A stretch of 64,000 nucleotides of DNA, taken from contig CAZVSC010000009.1 in NCBI GenBank assembly GCA_964629325.1, positions 1 to 64,000 of the forward strand, written 5' to 3'. The notes beneath the pieces are model-generated. The model had not been told where the DNA came from, did no database searches, and was given only the letters and a program-made list of their open reading frames with translations. The DNA comes from Eutrophocola sp964629325. Lineage in GTDB: Bacteria; Pseudomonadota; Gammaproteobacteria; Pseudomonadales; Pseudohongiellaceae. A program made the position numbers and the translations under genes. Position 1 is the stretch's first letter, and every line of letters begins with the position of its first letter. Positions 32,674-41,910 of the stretch are shown here, piece after piece.

Positions 32674-35055
32674 TCAGTTTTTGGCTACTGAATCGGCCAG
32701 GTCACCCTCCTTTACGCGCATCTGAAACGGTTCACTGTTAACGATACCCAGTACAAGCGAGGAGAACCGGTAATCCTCGTTCTCAGCTGCATTGACTATT
32801 CGCCGTATTACCGGCATATCGGAATATTCAACGCCCCTTCCCAGACCGAAAGTCATCAGTTTTTCCACGGCAAAGCGTACAAATTGCGGACTGTATCTGA
32901 GCAGGTTTTCCCTGAGTTCATTGACGCCATTGATCTTTGTGCCGTCCCACAACTCCACATTGGCATCAATGGGAGCGACCACCCCGCCCCACTTGCGTGG
33001 ATGTGCCGAGAATTCCCGCCACTTGCCATCGGCATCATAATTTTCCAGGGCAAAACCAATCCCATCCATGATCCTGTGGCAGGATGCACAGGCGGGATCC
33101 TGCCTGTGCAGGATCATTTGCTCCTGCAGGGAGGTAATCGGTATACCCCCGGCCGCATCTTCAAGAGGCGGGACGTTCGGGGGCGGTTCAGGCGGCGGCG
33201 TACCAAGGATATTTTCAAGCACCCAGACGCCCCGTTTTACCGGTGACGTCCTGAAATTCTGGGTAAAGGTCACTGACAGGAAACTGCCCTTCCCCAGCAA
33301 GCCCCGGCGATGCTCCAGCTCCGGCCCGAGCGTCACTCGACGGAAGTGGGAGCCGTAAATACCCGGAATCCCATAGTGGCGCGCCAGTCTTTCATTGACG
33401 AAAGTGTAATCCGCATCGAGCAAGTCGATGATGCTGCGGTCTTCATGAACAACGCTTTCGAAGAATAATTCCATTTCACGCCCGAATCCCTGGCGCAATT
33501 CATCATCCCAGTCCGGGTAATAAATACCGTCCGGATAAGTCATGTCGAGATTGCGCAAGTAAAACCACTGCGACGCAAAATTCGTGACCAATGACGATGC
33601 GCGCGGGTCAGCCAGCATTCTCCTGACCTGTTTTTCCAATATGTCTGGATCCTTCAGTTTTCCCTCTGCCGCCAGGTCGATAAGCTCTTCGTCCGGAATG
33701 CTGCTCCAGAGAAAAAACGACAGTCGCGAGGCCAGCTCAAGATCACTGATGCGGTAAACATCCCCAACAGCCAACTCCTCGGGCTGGGTTTCCACCCTGA
33801 CCAGGAACTTCGGGCTGGCCAGCATGCGGGCCACAGCCAGTTCGATTCCTTCTTCAAAGGTGCCCTGGCCAAGACCCTGTTCGAAGAAAGCCATTAACGG
33901 CGTCATGTCTTCCTCGCTGACCGGCCGCCTGTATGCCAGCTTTGCCAGATTCATCAGGATTTCCCTGGCGCAGGCATGTTCTTCATCGCTATTGGCCGGC
34001 CTGCAGGAATACACCTTGCGAATACTTGCAGAATTTTCGGGTTTGGCCGCATTGAAAGGACCCTGGATGCGCAGAAAGCCGATAACCGGATAATTGTACA
34101 AACCGGGCAGCATTTCATTCTCCAGCGATTTGCGCTCATACTGTTTTATCAGGCTGTAACTGGGCCGGTAGTGCGTGGCCAGGAATGTGGCACCGACCGT
34201 ATGACTGCCGGCCTTTACCGGAACCGTAACCGATAAATCACCTTCGCCACCCTCGCCCCGGCCCCTGCCAAGATTGGTATAGTCGAAAAGGTGCATCCGC
34301 TCGCCATCAACATTGATTTCAAGTTGCTCGCCAGGAATGAACGTACCCACACGGTGGTTTTTGATAATAAACGTGTAGTCACCATCTGCCGGGAAGGTGT
34401 GGTGGACAACCATGCCGCCCCGGGTGCCGAAAGGCATACCTTCTATATGCTGGTTTTGCGAGGTATCACCTGGCGGTATATATGTGACTTCCGTGGGCGA
34501 TTTAAGATAGCCCAGGGCCATGGATGCTATGCGGGTTGCTGCACTGGAATAGGCTTCCAGCAATGTGGGGGAAATGACCAGCGAGCCGGCCATGTTATCG
34601 AACCCCCTGGCCAAGGTATCAGAAGGCAGCAACAGGCCGGGATCAATCTCGAGCGCAAATATGTCCCTGATGGCATTGGCATACTCGGTGCGGTTGAGCC
34701 GGTGCATCGTGACACTACCCGGGTTTACAGGCGCAAAGCTGTCGATCTGGTTTTCGAGATCATGCGTCAGGAGCAGGTATTGCGATTCGGGAGGTCGCGC
34801 CTCACCGGGTGGCGGCATCATGCCGGCACGCAGTTTCCGGATAACCTTCTCCCATGTTTCGGCATGGTCAGGAATGCTTGCGGCCAGGGCCTGGGTCAAA
34901 TCGAGACTGCCGGCATAATCCTCAAAATTATGACAGCCGACGCAATACTCCTCGACCAGTTCACTGTTGGACTTGGTGAGTACAGGTTGTGCATGCGCCT
35001 GAACGACAGCAAAGAGAAGCGTTCCCCCTGCCAGTAATGTCAGCCCCTTGGACAT
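32674..35055 (-). CDS. DUF1587/1595/1592/1588/1585 multidomain haem-motif protein (cassette copy 2)
   Basis: 793 aa. A normal signal peptide ending AHAQ, without the lipobox of copy 1. CVGCH at 38-42 is the first haem motif, followed by MMPPPG, DUF1587 (RLNRTEYANAIRDIF), DUF1595, DUF1592 (ELASRLSFFLWSSIPDEE), DUF1588 with CASCH near residue 660, and DUF1585 (FGLGRGVEYSDMP). ATG 35055 has GGGAGGGAA upstream. It heads the second cassette, 26 bases ahead of the DUF1552 gene. The architecture is common in planctomycetes; its substrate is unknown. Confidence 0.88.
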   Translation of the reverse strand: MSKGLTLLAGGTLLFAVVQAHAQPVLTKSNSELVEEYCVGCHNFEDYAGSLDLTQALAASIPDHAETWEKVIRKLRAGMMPPPGEARPPESQYLLLTHDLENQIDSFAPVNPGSVTMHRLNRTEYANAIRDIFALEIDPGLLLPSDTLARGFDNMAGSLVISPTLLEAYSSAATRIASMALGYLKSPTEVTYIPPGDTSQNQHIEGMPFGTRGGMVVHHTFPADGDYTFIIKNHRVGTFIPGEQLEINVDGERMHLFDYTNLGRGRGEGGEGDLSVTVPVKAGSHTVGATFLATHYRPSYSLIKQYERKSLENEMLPGLYNYPVIGFLRIQGPFNAAKPENSASIRKVYSCRPANSDEEHACAREILMNLAKLAYRRPVSEEDMTPLMAFFEQGLGQGTFEEGIELAVARMLASPKFLVRVETQPEELAVGDVYRISDLELASRLSFFLWSSIPDEELIDLAAEGKLKDPDILEKQVRRMLADPRASSLVTNFASQWFYLRNLDMTYPDGIYYPDWDDELRQGFGREMELFFESVVHEDRSIIDLLDADYTFVNERLARHYGIPGIYGSHFRRVTLGPELEHRRGLLGKGSFLSVTFTQNFRTSPVKRGVWVLENILGTPPPEPPPNVPPLEDAAGGIPITSLQEQMILHRQDPACASCHRIMDGIGFALENYDADGKWREFSAHPRKWGGVVAPIDANVELWDGTKINGVNELRENLLRYSPQFVRFAVEKLMTFGLGRGVEYSDMPVIRRIVNAAENEDYRFSSLVLGIVNSEPFQMRVKEGDLADSVAKN

Positions 35056-35191
35056 CGTATTCCCTCCCGGAAATACTGGAAAATCCTTGTTTTAACTGGA
35101 TTTTTGATAATTATCGGTTCGGGTAGCGCCCGCACCTGAATATTCCGTGCCAGTGTTATCACCGGCGACTTTTCAAGTCAACCAGCCCGGC

Positions 35192-36070
35192 TCAGTCCAG
35201 GTGATGCCGGCGCAGGTCCCAGGCCTGCGCTTCACACAATCCGCAGGATACGCCCTCGAACATCGCCGCTGCAGCGGAGTCGCCTTTGAGCTGGTAGCGC
35301 AGCCAGGCCAGCGGCCCTTCCGCAAACGGTCCCCCGCCAGGCATGGCGTAGGTGGCGCCGTGCCCCACATCCATGTTGGCGATGACTGCAGGCATATCCT
35401 GTTCCAGCAGTTCCTGCCAGTCCGCTTCCGCGTTCACATAGGCGATGTCGGTTTCCCCGCCAATGAAATACGCGATGGGCGCATGCAGCTGCTGCAGTTC
35501 CTCGCGCTTCGCCTCGTGGCGGATCATGTACTGGTCGGTATCGGGCATCAGGCCGCTGTTCAACACCAGCGTGGTAGTGATGCGCGGGTCGGAGGAGGCT
35601 TTTACCGCCTGCAGGCCGCCGCAGGAATGTCCCATCACGGCGACGTTATTCATATCCACATGCCCGGCCAGGTCGCTGCCCGCACGGGAGCCCTCAGCGG
35701 CGACCCAGTCCAGCGCCGTGAAATGCTGGCGGTAATTCGTTTCAAAGGGCGGCCAGTCGGCGGGATCTTCCGGGCGGGGTTGGCGTGGCGCCGGGGCATC
35801 GCCATAAGGGCCGATGGCCAGGACGATGAAGCCGTGGGAGGCGATCTCGCTGAGAAATTCCCGGTAACCGAAATTGTCGTTCACGCAACTGCCGTTACCC
35901 CACAGGACCACCGGGTACGTACCGGTCAATGCACGAGGCCGATAGATGGTGTGGGTTGGCAGGCCCGGATCCGAATAGACCCTGGCCGGTTCCGGTCCGG
36001 AACCCGTCGGCGCCTGCGCCAACAAGGGCAGCGACAGGAATGAAAAAACCAGGATGTGCAGGAGTTTCAT
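35192..36070 (-). CDS. Exported alpha/beta-hydrolase (esterase-like) with C-terminal CGLC motif
   Basis: 292 aa. The signal peptide ends LLAQ (about 19). The alpha/beta fold is shown by VVLWGNGSC (oxyanion region), nucleophile elbow GHSCGG, aspartate in GETDIAY and histidine in VGHGA. It is related along its whole length to the gene at 50179; both end with a [SD]CGLC motif. The relatives include chlorophyllase-like and polyester esterase groups, so an ester is the likely substrate. ATG 36070 starts the signal directly. It follows the OmpA-like gene by 20 bases on the same strand. Confidence 0.82.
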   Translation of the reverse strand: MKLLHILVFSFLSLPLLAQAPTGSGPEPARVYSDPGLPTHTIYRPRALTGTYPVVLWGNGSCVNDNFGYREFLSEIASHGFIVLAIGPYGDAPAPRQPRPEDPADWPPFETNYRQHFTALDWVAAEGSRAGSDLAGHVDMNNVAVMGHSCGGLQAVKASSDPRITTTLVLNSGLMPDTDQYMIRHEAKREELQQLHAPIAYFIGGETDIAYVNAEADWQELLEQDMPAVIANMDVGHGATYAMPGGGPFAEGPLAWLRYQLKGDSAAAAMFEGVSCGLCEAQAWDLRRHHLD

Positions 36071-36090
36071 GATTTCGTTTCCCATCGCCT

Positions 36091-36873
36091 TTACGGTTGA
36101 AGGATGATCGTGACCCGGCGGCTCTGCCAGTCGTCGATCCCGTCGGCATCATCGACCGCATCCGTCCACGAGACATCGGCCGGCACCGTGATGCCCGCCT
36201 CGCGCAACAGCCCGGCGACCTCTTCTGCCCGCCGTCGGCCGGTGTTGCCGGATTCGCGCAGCAGGGTGCCGTCACTGAGCCGGTGCGCGCCACGCACGCC
36301 AAGCACTTCCATGCGTGATGGCCCAAGTTTCTCCGCCACATCGAGTATGCCAACAAGAATGCCCGGATGGCGGAAGGAAATGCCCTTGTCGAAATCGAAA
36401 TACAAATCGAACACCTGCGGCCCTGTAGGCGGCGGCGGTGGCGGCGGATCCGTCGACGGATCGCGCTGGAAGGCCAGGCGGCCGCCGCTGGGTCCGGGCG
36501 GACGCGGATTGAAGTCGATGGTGATCTCGTCGACCGCCGGCAGGATGGTGTTGCAGTTGGCATCCAACTCGGGCATGGCGGTCAGGTGCACGTCGTCGAG
36601 GACAATGCCGCCGCAGATGGCCGGATTGTCCGTCACAATGCCTTCCACCAGCACCTGGTGGCCAAGCAGCGGCGGCTGCACCGCGGCGCTGACGTCGCTC
36701 TGGATGGTCAGGTAATAGGTATCGCCGCCGTAGTCGCTGGTCCAGCAGGGCACGCTGCGCGTGTCGCGTACGGCAGGGCAGCTGACGAAACTGATGCGCT
36801 CGCCGACAGGAGGGGGTTCAGCGATCGCGAGCGAGCTGAGGAGAATACTGGAAAGCGCGAAGAATTTGTTCAT
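36091..36873 (-). CDS. Exported protein with C-terminal OmpA-like domain
   Basis: 260 aa. The signal peptide ends AIAE (about 19). The middle region has two or three disulfide candidates (C32, C43, C87) and a proline-rich linker (TDPPPPPPPTGP, about 141-152). The C-terminal domain from FDLYFDFDKG to SRRVTIIL resembles OmpA/MotB peptidoglycan-binding domains, with ESGNTGRRRAEEVAGLLREAGI matching the family helix. This would fix the protein to the cell wall. ATG 36873 overlaps the upstream cytochrome stop by one base (TGATG), indicating coupling. Confidence 0.75.
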   Translation of the reverse strand: MNKFFALSSILLSSLAIAEPPPVGERISFVSCPAVRDTRSVPCWTSDYGGDTYYLTIQSDVSAAVQPPLLGHQVLVEGIVTDNPAICGGIVLDDVHLTAMPELDANCNTILPAVDEITIDFNPRPPGPSGGRLAFQRDPSTDPPPPPPPTGPQVFDLYFDFDKGISFRHPGILVGILDVAEKLGPSRMEVLGVRGAHRLSDGTLLRESGNTGRRRAEEVAGLLREAGITVPADVSWTDAVDDADGIDDWQSRRVTIILQP

Positions 36874-38426
36874 CACAACACACTCAGGAAGTTGACCAGG
36901 TCGGTCTTCTCCTGCTCCGTGTAACGAATGTTGAACCGGCGGTCGTAGAAATCCACCACCTCGCGCAAGGTCGCCGCCGATCCGTTGACAAAATAGGGCG
37001 CGCGCGCCGACAACCCGCGGAACTGTTGTATGACGATGGCACCCACGTCCTCGCACTTGCCGGAGATCAGCGCCCGGCCCGGGTCCTGGGTGTAGATGGT
37101 GCGGCCGAGAAAGGCGTGCGGCGGCAGGTCTTCGCGACAGGTGATCTTGAACAGCGGCATTTCGGGCAAGGCTTGTGCCCACGGGCTTTCCGGCGGCTCC
37201 AGCGCCCAGGGATGATTGGTGGTGCCAAGGTCCATCCAGCCGTTGGCGGTGTCCATGGCGGTCATGTGCATGCCATGGCAGGTGGAACAGGTGCGCTTGA
37301 TGGGGTTGCCGAGACCGACGGTATTGATGTGCGTGGCGTCCTTGATCCAGAAGGTGCGATAGAAGAACACGTCGTGGCCGCGCTGCACGGATTCGCGGAA
37401 GGCGTTGCGCGCGGCCTCCTCTTCGGTGTTGCCTGCCGGCAGGTCCGCCCACTTGTCTTCCATGGGGAAGACAAAGCGCGTGGTGTTGTTGCCGAGCACG
37501 CCGTCACTCCCCCGGGCCATGGCATAGGGGCCGATGCCGGAAGGCCCACCCTCCTCGTTCAGGTTGCCGGCGCCGTTCGACCACGCCTGCGCGCCGTACA
37601 ACTGCATCTCGAAGGCTTCGATCTGCGCCAGTTGCCCGCCATCCAGGGTGATGCCCATGTGGTCTGCCGCCGCCGCGGTGGCCTGCGTCTTCGGTGTGAC
37701 GACGCGCGCATCGGCCATCATGTTCATGTTCTGCGGCTGGCCGGTATCGGGATTGATGGCGGACAACATCCCGGTCTTGCCGATGAAGGGCGACACGCCG
37801 AATTTCGACGAGGCGACATAGCGGATGTTGATGGCCGGACGCGGCCGGCGATAGACGGAGACCTGGTGGTTTTCGCCGTCGATACCGTAGACCGGGTGCG
37901 TATTGCAGCCGGTGGGATCGCGCACCACGGCGATGTCGAATTCGGGTTCGGCATCGGCCGGCGGCCAGGGCAGCGCCACGCGTATCAGGCCACGCCCGAG
38001 CAACAGGGAATGGGATTCAGGATCACCCGCAGGCAGATGCGGGCAGTCCATGCCGTCGACCGCCGCAAACAATGGATCGCTGCCGTTGGTGTCGGTCCAG
38101 CGCTCGCGGATGGTGGCGACCGACAACGACATGGCATCGGCCGGCTGGTGGCAGGTCACGCAGCCGCGCCCGTTGGTGCCGAGCGCCTCGAAGAAGGGAT
38201 GCCCGTCGGTGATCAGCGTACCCGACGTATTGACCAGGCCGATACGGCCCCAGTCATTGCCATACTCGATATACGCCGGCAGCGGCCGGTCATCCCCCGG
38301 CGCCCACCAGAGGGCCGAGCGGTCGGTATTATCAGGTTGCTGCGCCACCAGGGTGGTGACGCCAAGGCCGATGCCGATGACCAGCGACAGCAAGGGCGTG
38401 CGTATTTTCATGGCATGTTTGTTCAT
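36873..38426 (-). CDS. Dihaem cytochrome c peroxidase/MauG-like protein
   Basis: 517 aa. A signal peptide ends LVAQ (about 29). Two haem motifs are present, CVTCH (89-93) and CSTCH (near 360). The C-terminus RGLSARAPYFVNGSAATLREVVDFY is the family ending of dihaem cytochrome c peroxidases. It is longer than bacterial CcpA (about 320 aa), so it belongs to the larger MauG-related group, which may oxidise proteins or organic substrates. ATG 38411 is an alternative start. It is coupled by a one-base overlap to the OmpA-like gene, and the DUF3237 gene lies 24 bases upstream. Confidence 0.85.
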   Translation of the reverse strand: MNKHAMKIRTPLLSLVIGIGLGVTTLVAQQPDNTDRSALWWAPGDDRPLPAYIEYGNDWGRIGLVNTSGTLITDGHPFFEALGTNGRGCVTCHQPADAMSLSVATIRERWTDTNGSDPLFAAVDGMDCPHLPAGDPESHSLLLGRGLIRVALPWPPADAEPEFDIAVVRDPTGCNTHPVYGIDGENHQVSVYRRPRPAINIRYVASSKFGVSPFIGKTGMLSAINPDTGQPQNMNMMADARVVTPKTQATAAAADHMGITLDGGQLAQIEAFEMQLYGAQAWSNGAGNLNEEGGPSGIGPYAMARGSDGVLGNNTTRFVFPMEDKWADLPAGNTEEEAARNAFRESVQRGHDVFFYRTFWIKDATHINTVGLGNPIKRTCSTCHGMHMTAMDTANGWMDLGTTNHPWALEPPESPWAQALPEMPLFKITCREDLPPHAFLGRTIYTQDPGRALISGKCEDVGAIVIQQFRGLSARAPYFVNGSAATLREVVDFYDRRFNIRYTEQEKTDLVNFLSVL

Positions 38427-38450
38427 GGTCGTGGTTTTCCGTTGTCGCGG

Positions 38451-39002
38451 TTACTTGATTTCATAAAACTTGATGCGGATGGCTGGTACCCTGTTGCCGT
38501 CTTCATCACGGGCTTCCCCACTGGTGTCCAGTTCTAGCAGGGCGACGAAAGTACCCCGGGTCAGCCAGTCATAAGGCTCAGGCGCCTCGAATCGCGGCCG
38601 GAAGAAACTGCGCTGGCCGCCCTGGCCCGGGCCGCCGCAACTGAACGATTCATTGAGAATGTGGATGATCGTCCCGTCATCGGCTTCCAGGAAATAATCG
38701 GCACTGAGGGTTCCGCAGCCACCGGCATAACGCAGCTGGTAATCCCAGCCGCCGGGAATGACACGGCCATTGAGTTTCGGGCCGGCAATGGTGCCCCCCG
38801 TGATGGGAATGTATTGCCGGTGTCCCATGGCCGTTTCACCCTGCACGACGGCCGGCGCCAGGTGCACACGTTCCTCGAAGATGAACTCCACTTTCGGGAA
38901 CAGTTCTTCTGCCGGCATGCTGCCAAGCTCGGTGGCTGGCGGCTGGGCGATGGCGCAGGCCGCCAGGCAGTTCAGGGTGATGAGTGAAATGAGCGTTCTC
39001 AT
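38451..39002 (-). CDS. DUF3237 family exported protein
   Basis: 183 aa. The signal peptide ends AIAQ (about 20). The DUF3237 beta-barrel runs from about 35 to the end, with FEERVHL, YIPITGGTIAGPKLNG and VIPGGWDYQLR as family marks. Members are often cytoplasmic; this one is exported. The domain is small-molecule-binding in appearance but has no established reaction. AGAAGGA lies upstream of ATG 39002. It probably begins the operon ending at the alpha/beta-hydrolase (35192). Confidence 0.85.
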   Translation of the reverse strand: MRTLISLITLNCLAACAIAQPPATELGSMPAEELFPKVEFIFEERVHLAPAVVQGETAMGHRQYIPITGGTIAGPKLNGRVIPGGWDYQLRYAGGCGTLSADYFLEADDGTIIHILNESFSCGGPGQGGQRSFFRPRFEAPEPYDWLTRGTFVALLELDTSGEARDEDGNRVPAIRIKFYEIK

Positions 39003-39062
39003 GGCGTATTCCTTCTACTATAAATAAGTTATGGCATGCACGATGCGCCGGGAAGACGACAC

Positions 39063-40058
39063 TCAATCTTCCTCCAGACGCGCCATCCGTGCCGCCTTTT
39101 CCGCGTTCACGTCCGCCGTCCAGGCATCCAGCAACCCGCGCAAGCGGCGCACCTCCGCCTGCCCGGCATTGGTCAGGTCGTTACGTTCACCCGGATCGTC
39201 CTTCACGTTGAACAGGAAGGCCGCACCGGGTCCCTGCATGACCAGTTTCATGTCGCCGCTGCGCACTGCCGTAGTGGTCGGGTTGCCCCGCCAGAACAGG
39301 GTTCTTGCCACGACCGGCGACCGCCCGCTGACGATCGGCATCAGGTCGATGCCCTCGGGCACGTAGCCCACCGGAAGTTCAGCCCCGGCCAGGGCCAGGA
39401 TGGTGGCGGTGAAGTCCATGGTGATGCCCACCTGTTCCGTCACCTGTCCGGCCGGGATCACGCCCGGCCAGCGCATGATGGCCGGCACGCGGATGCCGCC
39501 CTCCCAGACCGTCCACTTGCGGTTGAACAGGGGGTAATTACGGGACAGCCACTCGCCGCCGTTGTCATTGGTGAAAATCACCAGCGTGTTGTCATCGAGT
39601 CCGGCGGCGTCGAGCGCCGCAAATATCTTGTCCATGCCCTGGTCAACCCGCTCCAGCATGGCAACGTAGGCTTCCCGCGTGCTGGTGCCCTGCTCGTGAG
39701 GCTGCAGGTGCGCGGCGTTGCGAATGGCCACCGACGGCATGTCCGGCACCTGGTATGGCCAGTGCGCGGCATTGTATTGAATGGACAGGAAGAACGGCTC
39801 GTCGGCATGATCGTGGATATAGCGAATGGATCGCTCGGTGATCATGTCGGTCATGTAGCCTTCTTCTTCGATCAGTTCGCCGTATTCCCAGAGATCCGGT
39901 CCGCCTTCGCCGTTGGTATGCTGGTAGTAATCGGTATAGCCGGCCTTGAAGCCGAAGAAGTAATCGAACCCGTGCGCTTCGGGTATTTCGTTTTCCTCGT
40001 ACCCGAGATGCCATTTCCCGACGAGTCCCGTGTTGTAGCCGGCGTTCTTCAGCAGGAA
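39063..40058 (-). CDS. Sulfatase, C-terminal part (truncated at assembly gap)
   Basis: About 331 residues of a formylglycine-dependent arylsulfatase. GKWHLG carries the conserved lysine and histidine; FTNDNGGEW supplies metal-binding Asp-Asn; RKWTVWEGGIRVPAIMRWPG has the second conserved lysine region. The N-terminal part, with the C/S-x-P-x-R formylglycine site and signal peptide, lies in the gap. Hydrolysis of a sulfate ester in the periplasm is expected. The frame reads open through the Ns, but joining it to the esterase upstream is artificial. Confidence 0.88.
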   Translation of the reverse strand, partial: FLLKNAGYNTGLVGKWHLGYEENEIPEAHGFDYFFGFKAGYTDYYQHTNGEGGPDLWEYGELIEEEGYMTDMITERSIRYIHDHADEPFFLSIQYNAAHWPYQVPDMPSVAIRNAAHLQPHEQGTSTREAYVAMLERVDQGMDKIFAALDAAGLDDNTLVIFTNDNGGEWLSRNYPLFNRKWTVWEGGIRVPAIMRWPGVIPAGQVTEQVGITMDFTATILALAGAELPVGYVPEGIDLMPIVSGRSPVVARTLFWRGNPTTTAVRSGDMKLVMQGPGAAFLFNVKDDPGERNDLTNAGQAEVRRLRGLLDAWTADVNAEKAARMARLEED

Positions 40059-40158
40059 NNNNNNNNNNNNNNNNNNNNNNNNNNNNNNNNNNNNNNNNNN
40101 NNNNNNNNNNNNNNNNNNNNNNNNNNNNNNNNNNNNNNNNNNNNNNNNNNNNNNNNNN
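40059..40158. other. Assembly gap of 100 Ns
   Basis: A block of exactly 100 undefined bases, the usual placeholder for a scaffold join of unknown size. It interrupts the esterase (C-terminal end) and the sulfatase (N-terminal end). The true distance may be several hundred bases or more, and one or more genes could be hidden. Confidence 0.98.
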
Positions 40159-40679
40159 AGGTGCCAGGTGCCGCCGCTGCCCATGGAATGGCCCATCAGG
40201 TAGGTGCGCGTTCTGTCCGCACCATATTCTTCCGTGACGATTTCCAGCACCGTGATCACATCCAGCTCGCTGAGACTGAGCGTGCGCTGCCGCTCCGGCG
40301 TCACGGCGGCAATCTGTTCGGCGGCGGCTTCCAGTTCGCCATACACAGCGGGCAGGCGCAGCGGGTTGCCGTAGGCGCCCAGCGGCGTATGTCCCAGGGG
40401 TGACACCACGATGTAGCCGTGTTGCTCCGCGAGCTTCGACAACAGCCCGTCGGCCAGATCCATGTAGGAATTCTCGTCGGCGCCGGCACCATGCAGCATG
40501 AGAATGACTGGCATGGCTGATTCACTGTGCCAGGAAGTCGGTACATACACCCGGTAGGGCAATTCCTCGCCGGTGGGCGCGAAGTGATAGGTCCGATGCT
40601 GGTCACCGGTTTCCTGGGCGGCGAGGTTGCCGCAACACAACACCAATGCGCACAACATCCAACCAAAAGTACGGTTCAT
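40159..40679 (-). CDS. Exported alpha/beta-hydrolase, N-terminal part (truncated at gap)
   Basis: About 173 residues. The signal peptide ends LAAQ (about 22). VILMLHGAGADENSY is the oxyanion strand-loop, and LMGHSMGSGGTWH is the nucleophile elbow of a polyhydroxybutyrate-depolymerase or feruloyl-esterase-type hydrolase. The catalytic Asp and His lie in the gap. ATG 40679 has AAAGGAGAAAT upstream; longer frames would enter the CoA-transferase gene. It follows the CoA-transferase gene by 16 bases, so it may belong to the catabolic operon at 40696-49352. Confidence 0.85.
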
Positions 40680-40695
40680 GTATTTCTCCTTTGCC

Positions 40696-41910
40696 TCAGG
40701 CGATTTCATGGGCACATTCCGCCAGCTCCAGTGCATCGATGTCGTCTTCCCGGTATCCCAGCCAGCGCAGGATCTCGAGGGTGTGCTCACCGAGCCTCGG
40801 CGGCGGTTCCACCACATTCGGGCCCTCCTCACTCATCAGGAAACCCGCGTTGACGATACGCACTTCCTCCTGTTCGGGTAGCCCGGGTATGTGCAGTGGC
40901 AACAGGGCATTGCGCGCATCGAGGTGCTGCATCGACGCCGCTTCACTGACTTCCCTGACCATGCCGCAGGGAATGCCGGCGTTGCTCATGACATCTTCCC
41001 AGACCGCCGCATCCTTTTTACTGATCTCGCTCTCCAGCTCCTTCATCATCGCGCCGGCATTTTTTCTGCGCTGGTCGGGATTGGCGAAGCGCGAATCATC
41101 GAGCCAGTCCTGCCGTTCCAGCAACGCAGCCAATGACTCGAATTGCCGCTGTTGCACCACGCCAAGAGAAATGACCCGTCCGTCCCGCGCGGTGAACAGG
41201 GCAGAAGTGGGTTGCCCGCTGTAGCCGACATTGCCGGAACGCTGCAGTGCCGTACCCGTCACGAGAAAAGGTACGACCGCCGACGTCATGAAGGCAAGAC
41301 TGGCGTCGAGCATGGCCACGTCGATGTATTCACCTCCGCCGCTGCGTTCACGGCGTAACAGCGCGGCCAGTATCGCAAACGCCGCCGTCTGGCCAGTCAG
41401 GGTGTCGACCACGGGAAAGCCAACCCTCACCGGAGGATCCTCAGGCTCACCACCGAGGCTCATCATGCCGCAAGTCGCCTGCACGATATTGTCGATGGCG
41501 GGCCAGTCCCGCAATGGCCCGGACTGCCCGTAGCCGGATACCGAACAATAGATCACTGCCGGGTTAAGCTTGCGCACGTCGTCGTAACCCAGTCCCAGGC
41601 GCTTGATGACCCCCGGGCGGAAATTTTCGAGTACGACATCACTTTGCGCGATAATACGGCGCGCTACTTCAAGTTGCCCGGGCTTTTTCAGGTCGAGTAC
41701 GATGGATTTCTTGCCCGCATTCACCCCGATGAACGCCGGGGCCATGCCGTCGTAACGACGGTCGGCGCCATAATCACGCATGGCGTCGCCGCGCCCGGGC
41801 GCCTCGATCTTGATCACCTCGGCGCCCAACAGCCTGAGCAGGTGCGAGGCATAGGGTCCGGCCATGACATGGCTGAAATCGGCGACACGGATCCCGGATA
41901 ATGGTTGCAT
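40696..41910 (-). CDS. Class III CoA-transferase (CaiB/BaiF family)
   Basis: 404 aa, standard length. It moves CoA between carboxylic acids via an aspartyl-CoA intermediate. The N-terminal GIRVADFSHVMAGPYASHLL is the family start, and VAMLDASLAF contains the probable catalytic aspartate. SVSGYGQSGPL and the GYSGQPT loop also match. ATG 41910 overlaps the TRAP substrate-binding gene stop by one base. In this operon it probably activates the imported acid to its CoA thioester, together with the double transferase at 44224. The acid is not known. Confidence 0.92.
   Translation of the reverse strand: MQPLSGIRVADFSHVMAGPYASHLLRLLGAEVIKIEAPGRGDAMRDYGADRRYDGMAPAFIGVNAGKKSIVLDLKKPGQLEVARRIIAQSDVVLENFRPGVIKRLGLGYDDVRKLNPAVIYCSVSGYGQSGPLRDWPAIDNIVQATCGMMSLGGEPEDPPVRVGFPVVDTLTGQTAAFAILAALLRRERSGGGEYIDVAMLDASLAFMTSAVVPFLVTGTALQRSGNVGYSGQPTSALFTARDGRVISLGVVQQRQFESLAALLERQDWLDDSRFANPDQRRKNAGAMMKELESEISKKDAAVWEDVMSNAGIPCGMVREVSEAASMQHLDARNALLPLHIPGLPEQEEVRIVNAGFLMSEEGPNVVEPPPRLGEHTLEILRWLGYREDDIDALELAECAHEIA

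Noticed and set aside
36091..37452. Long version of the OmpA-like gene
   Set aside because: The first 190 residues are an antisense-like frame inside the cytochrome peroxidase gene; the signal peptide starts at 36873.
39063..40832. Single 589-residue protein spanning the N block
   Set aside because: The two halves belong to different families and the frame through 100 Ns is accidental; split into two partial genes.
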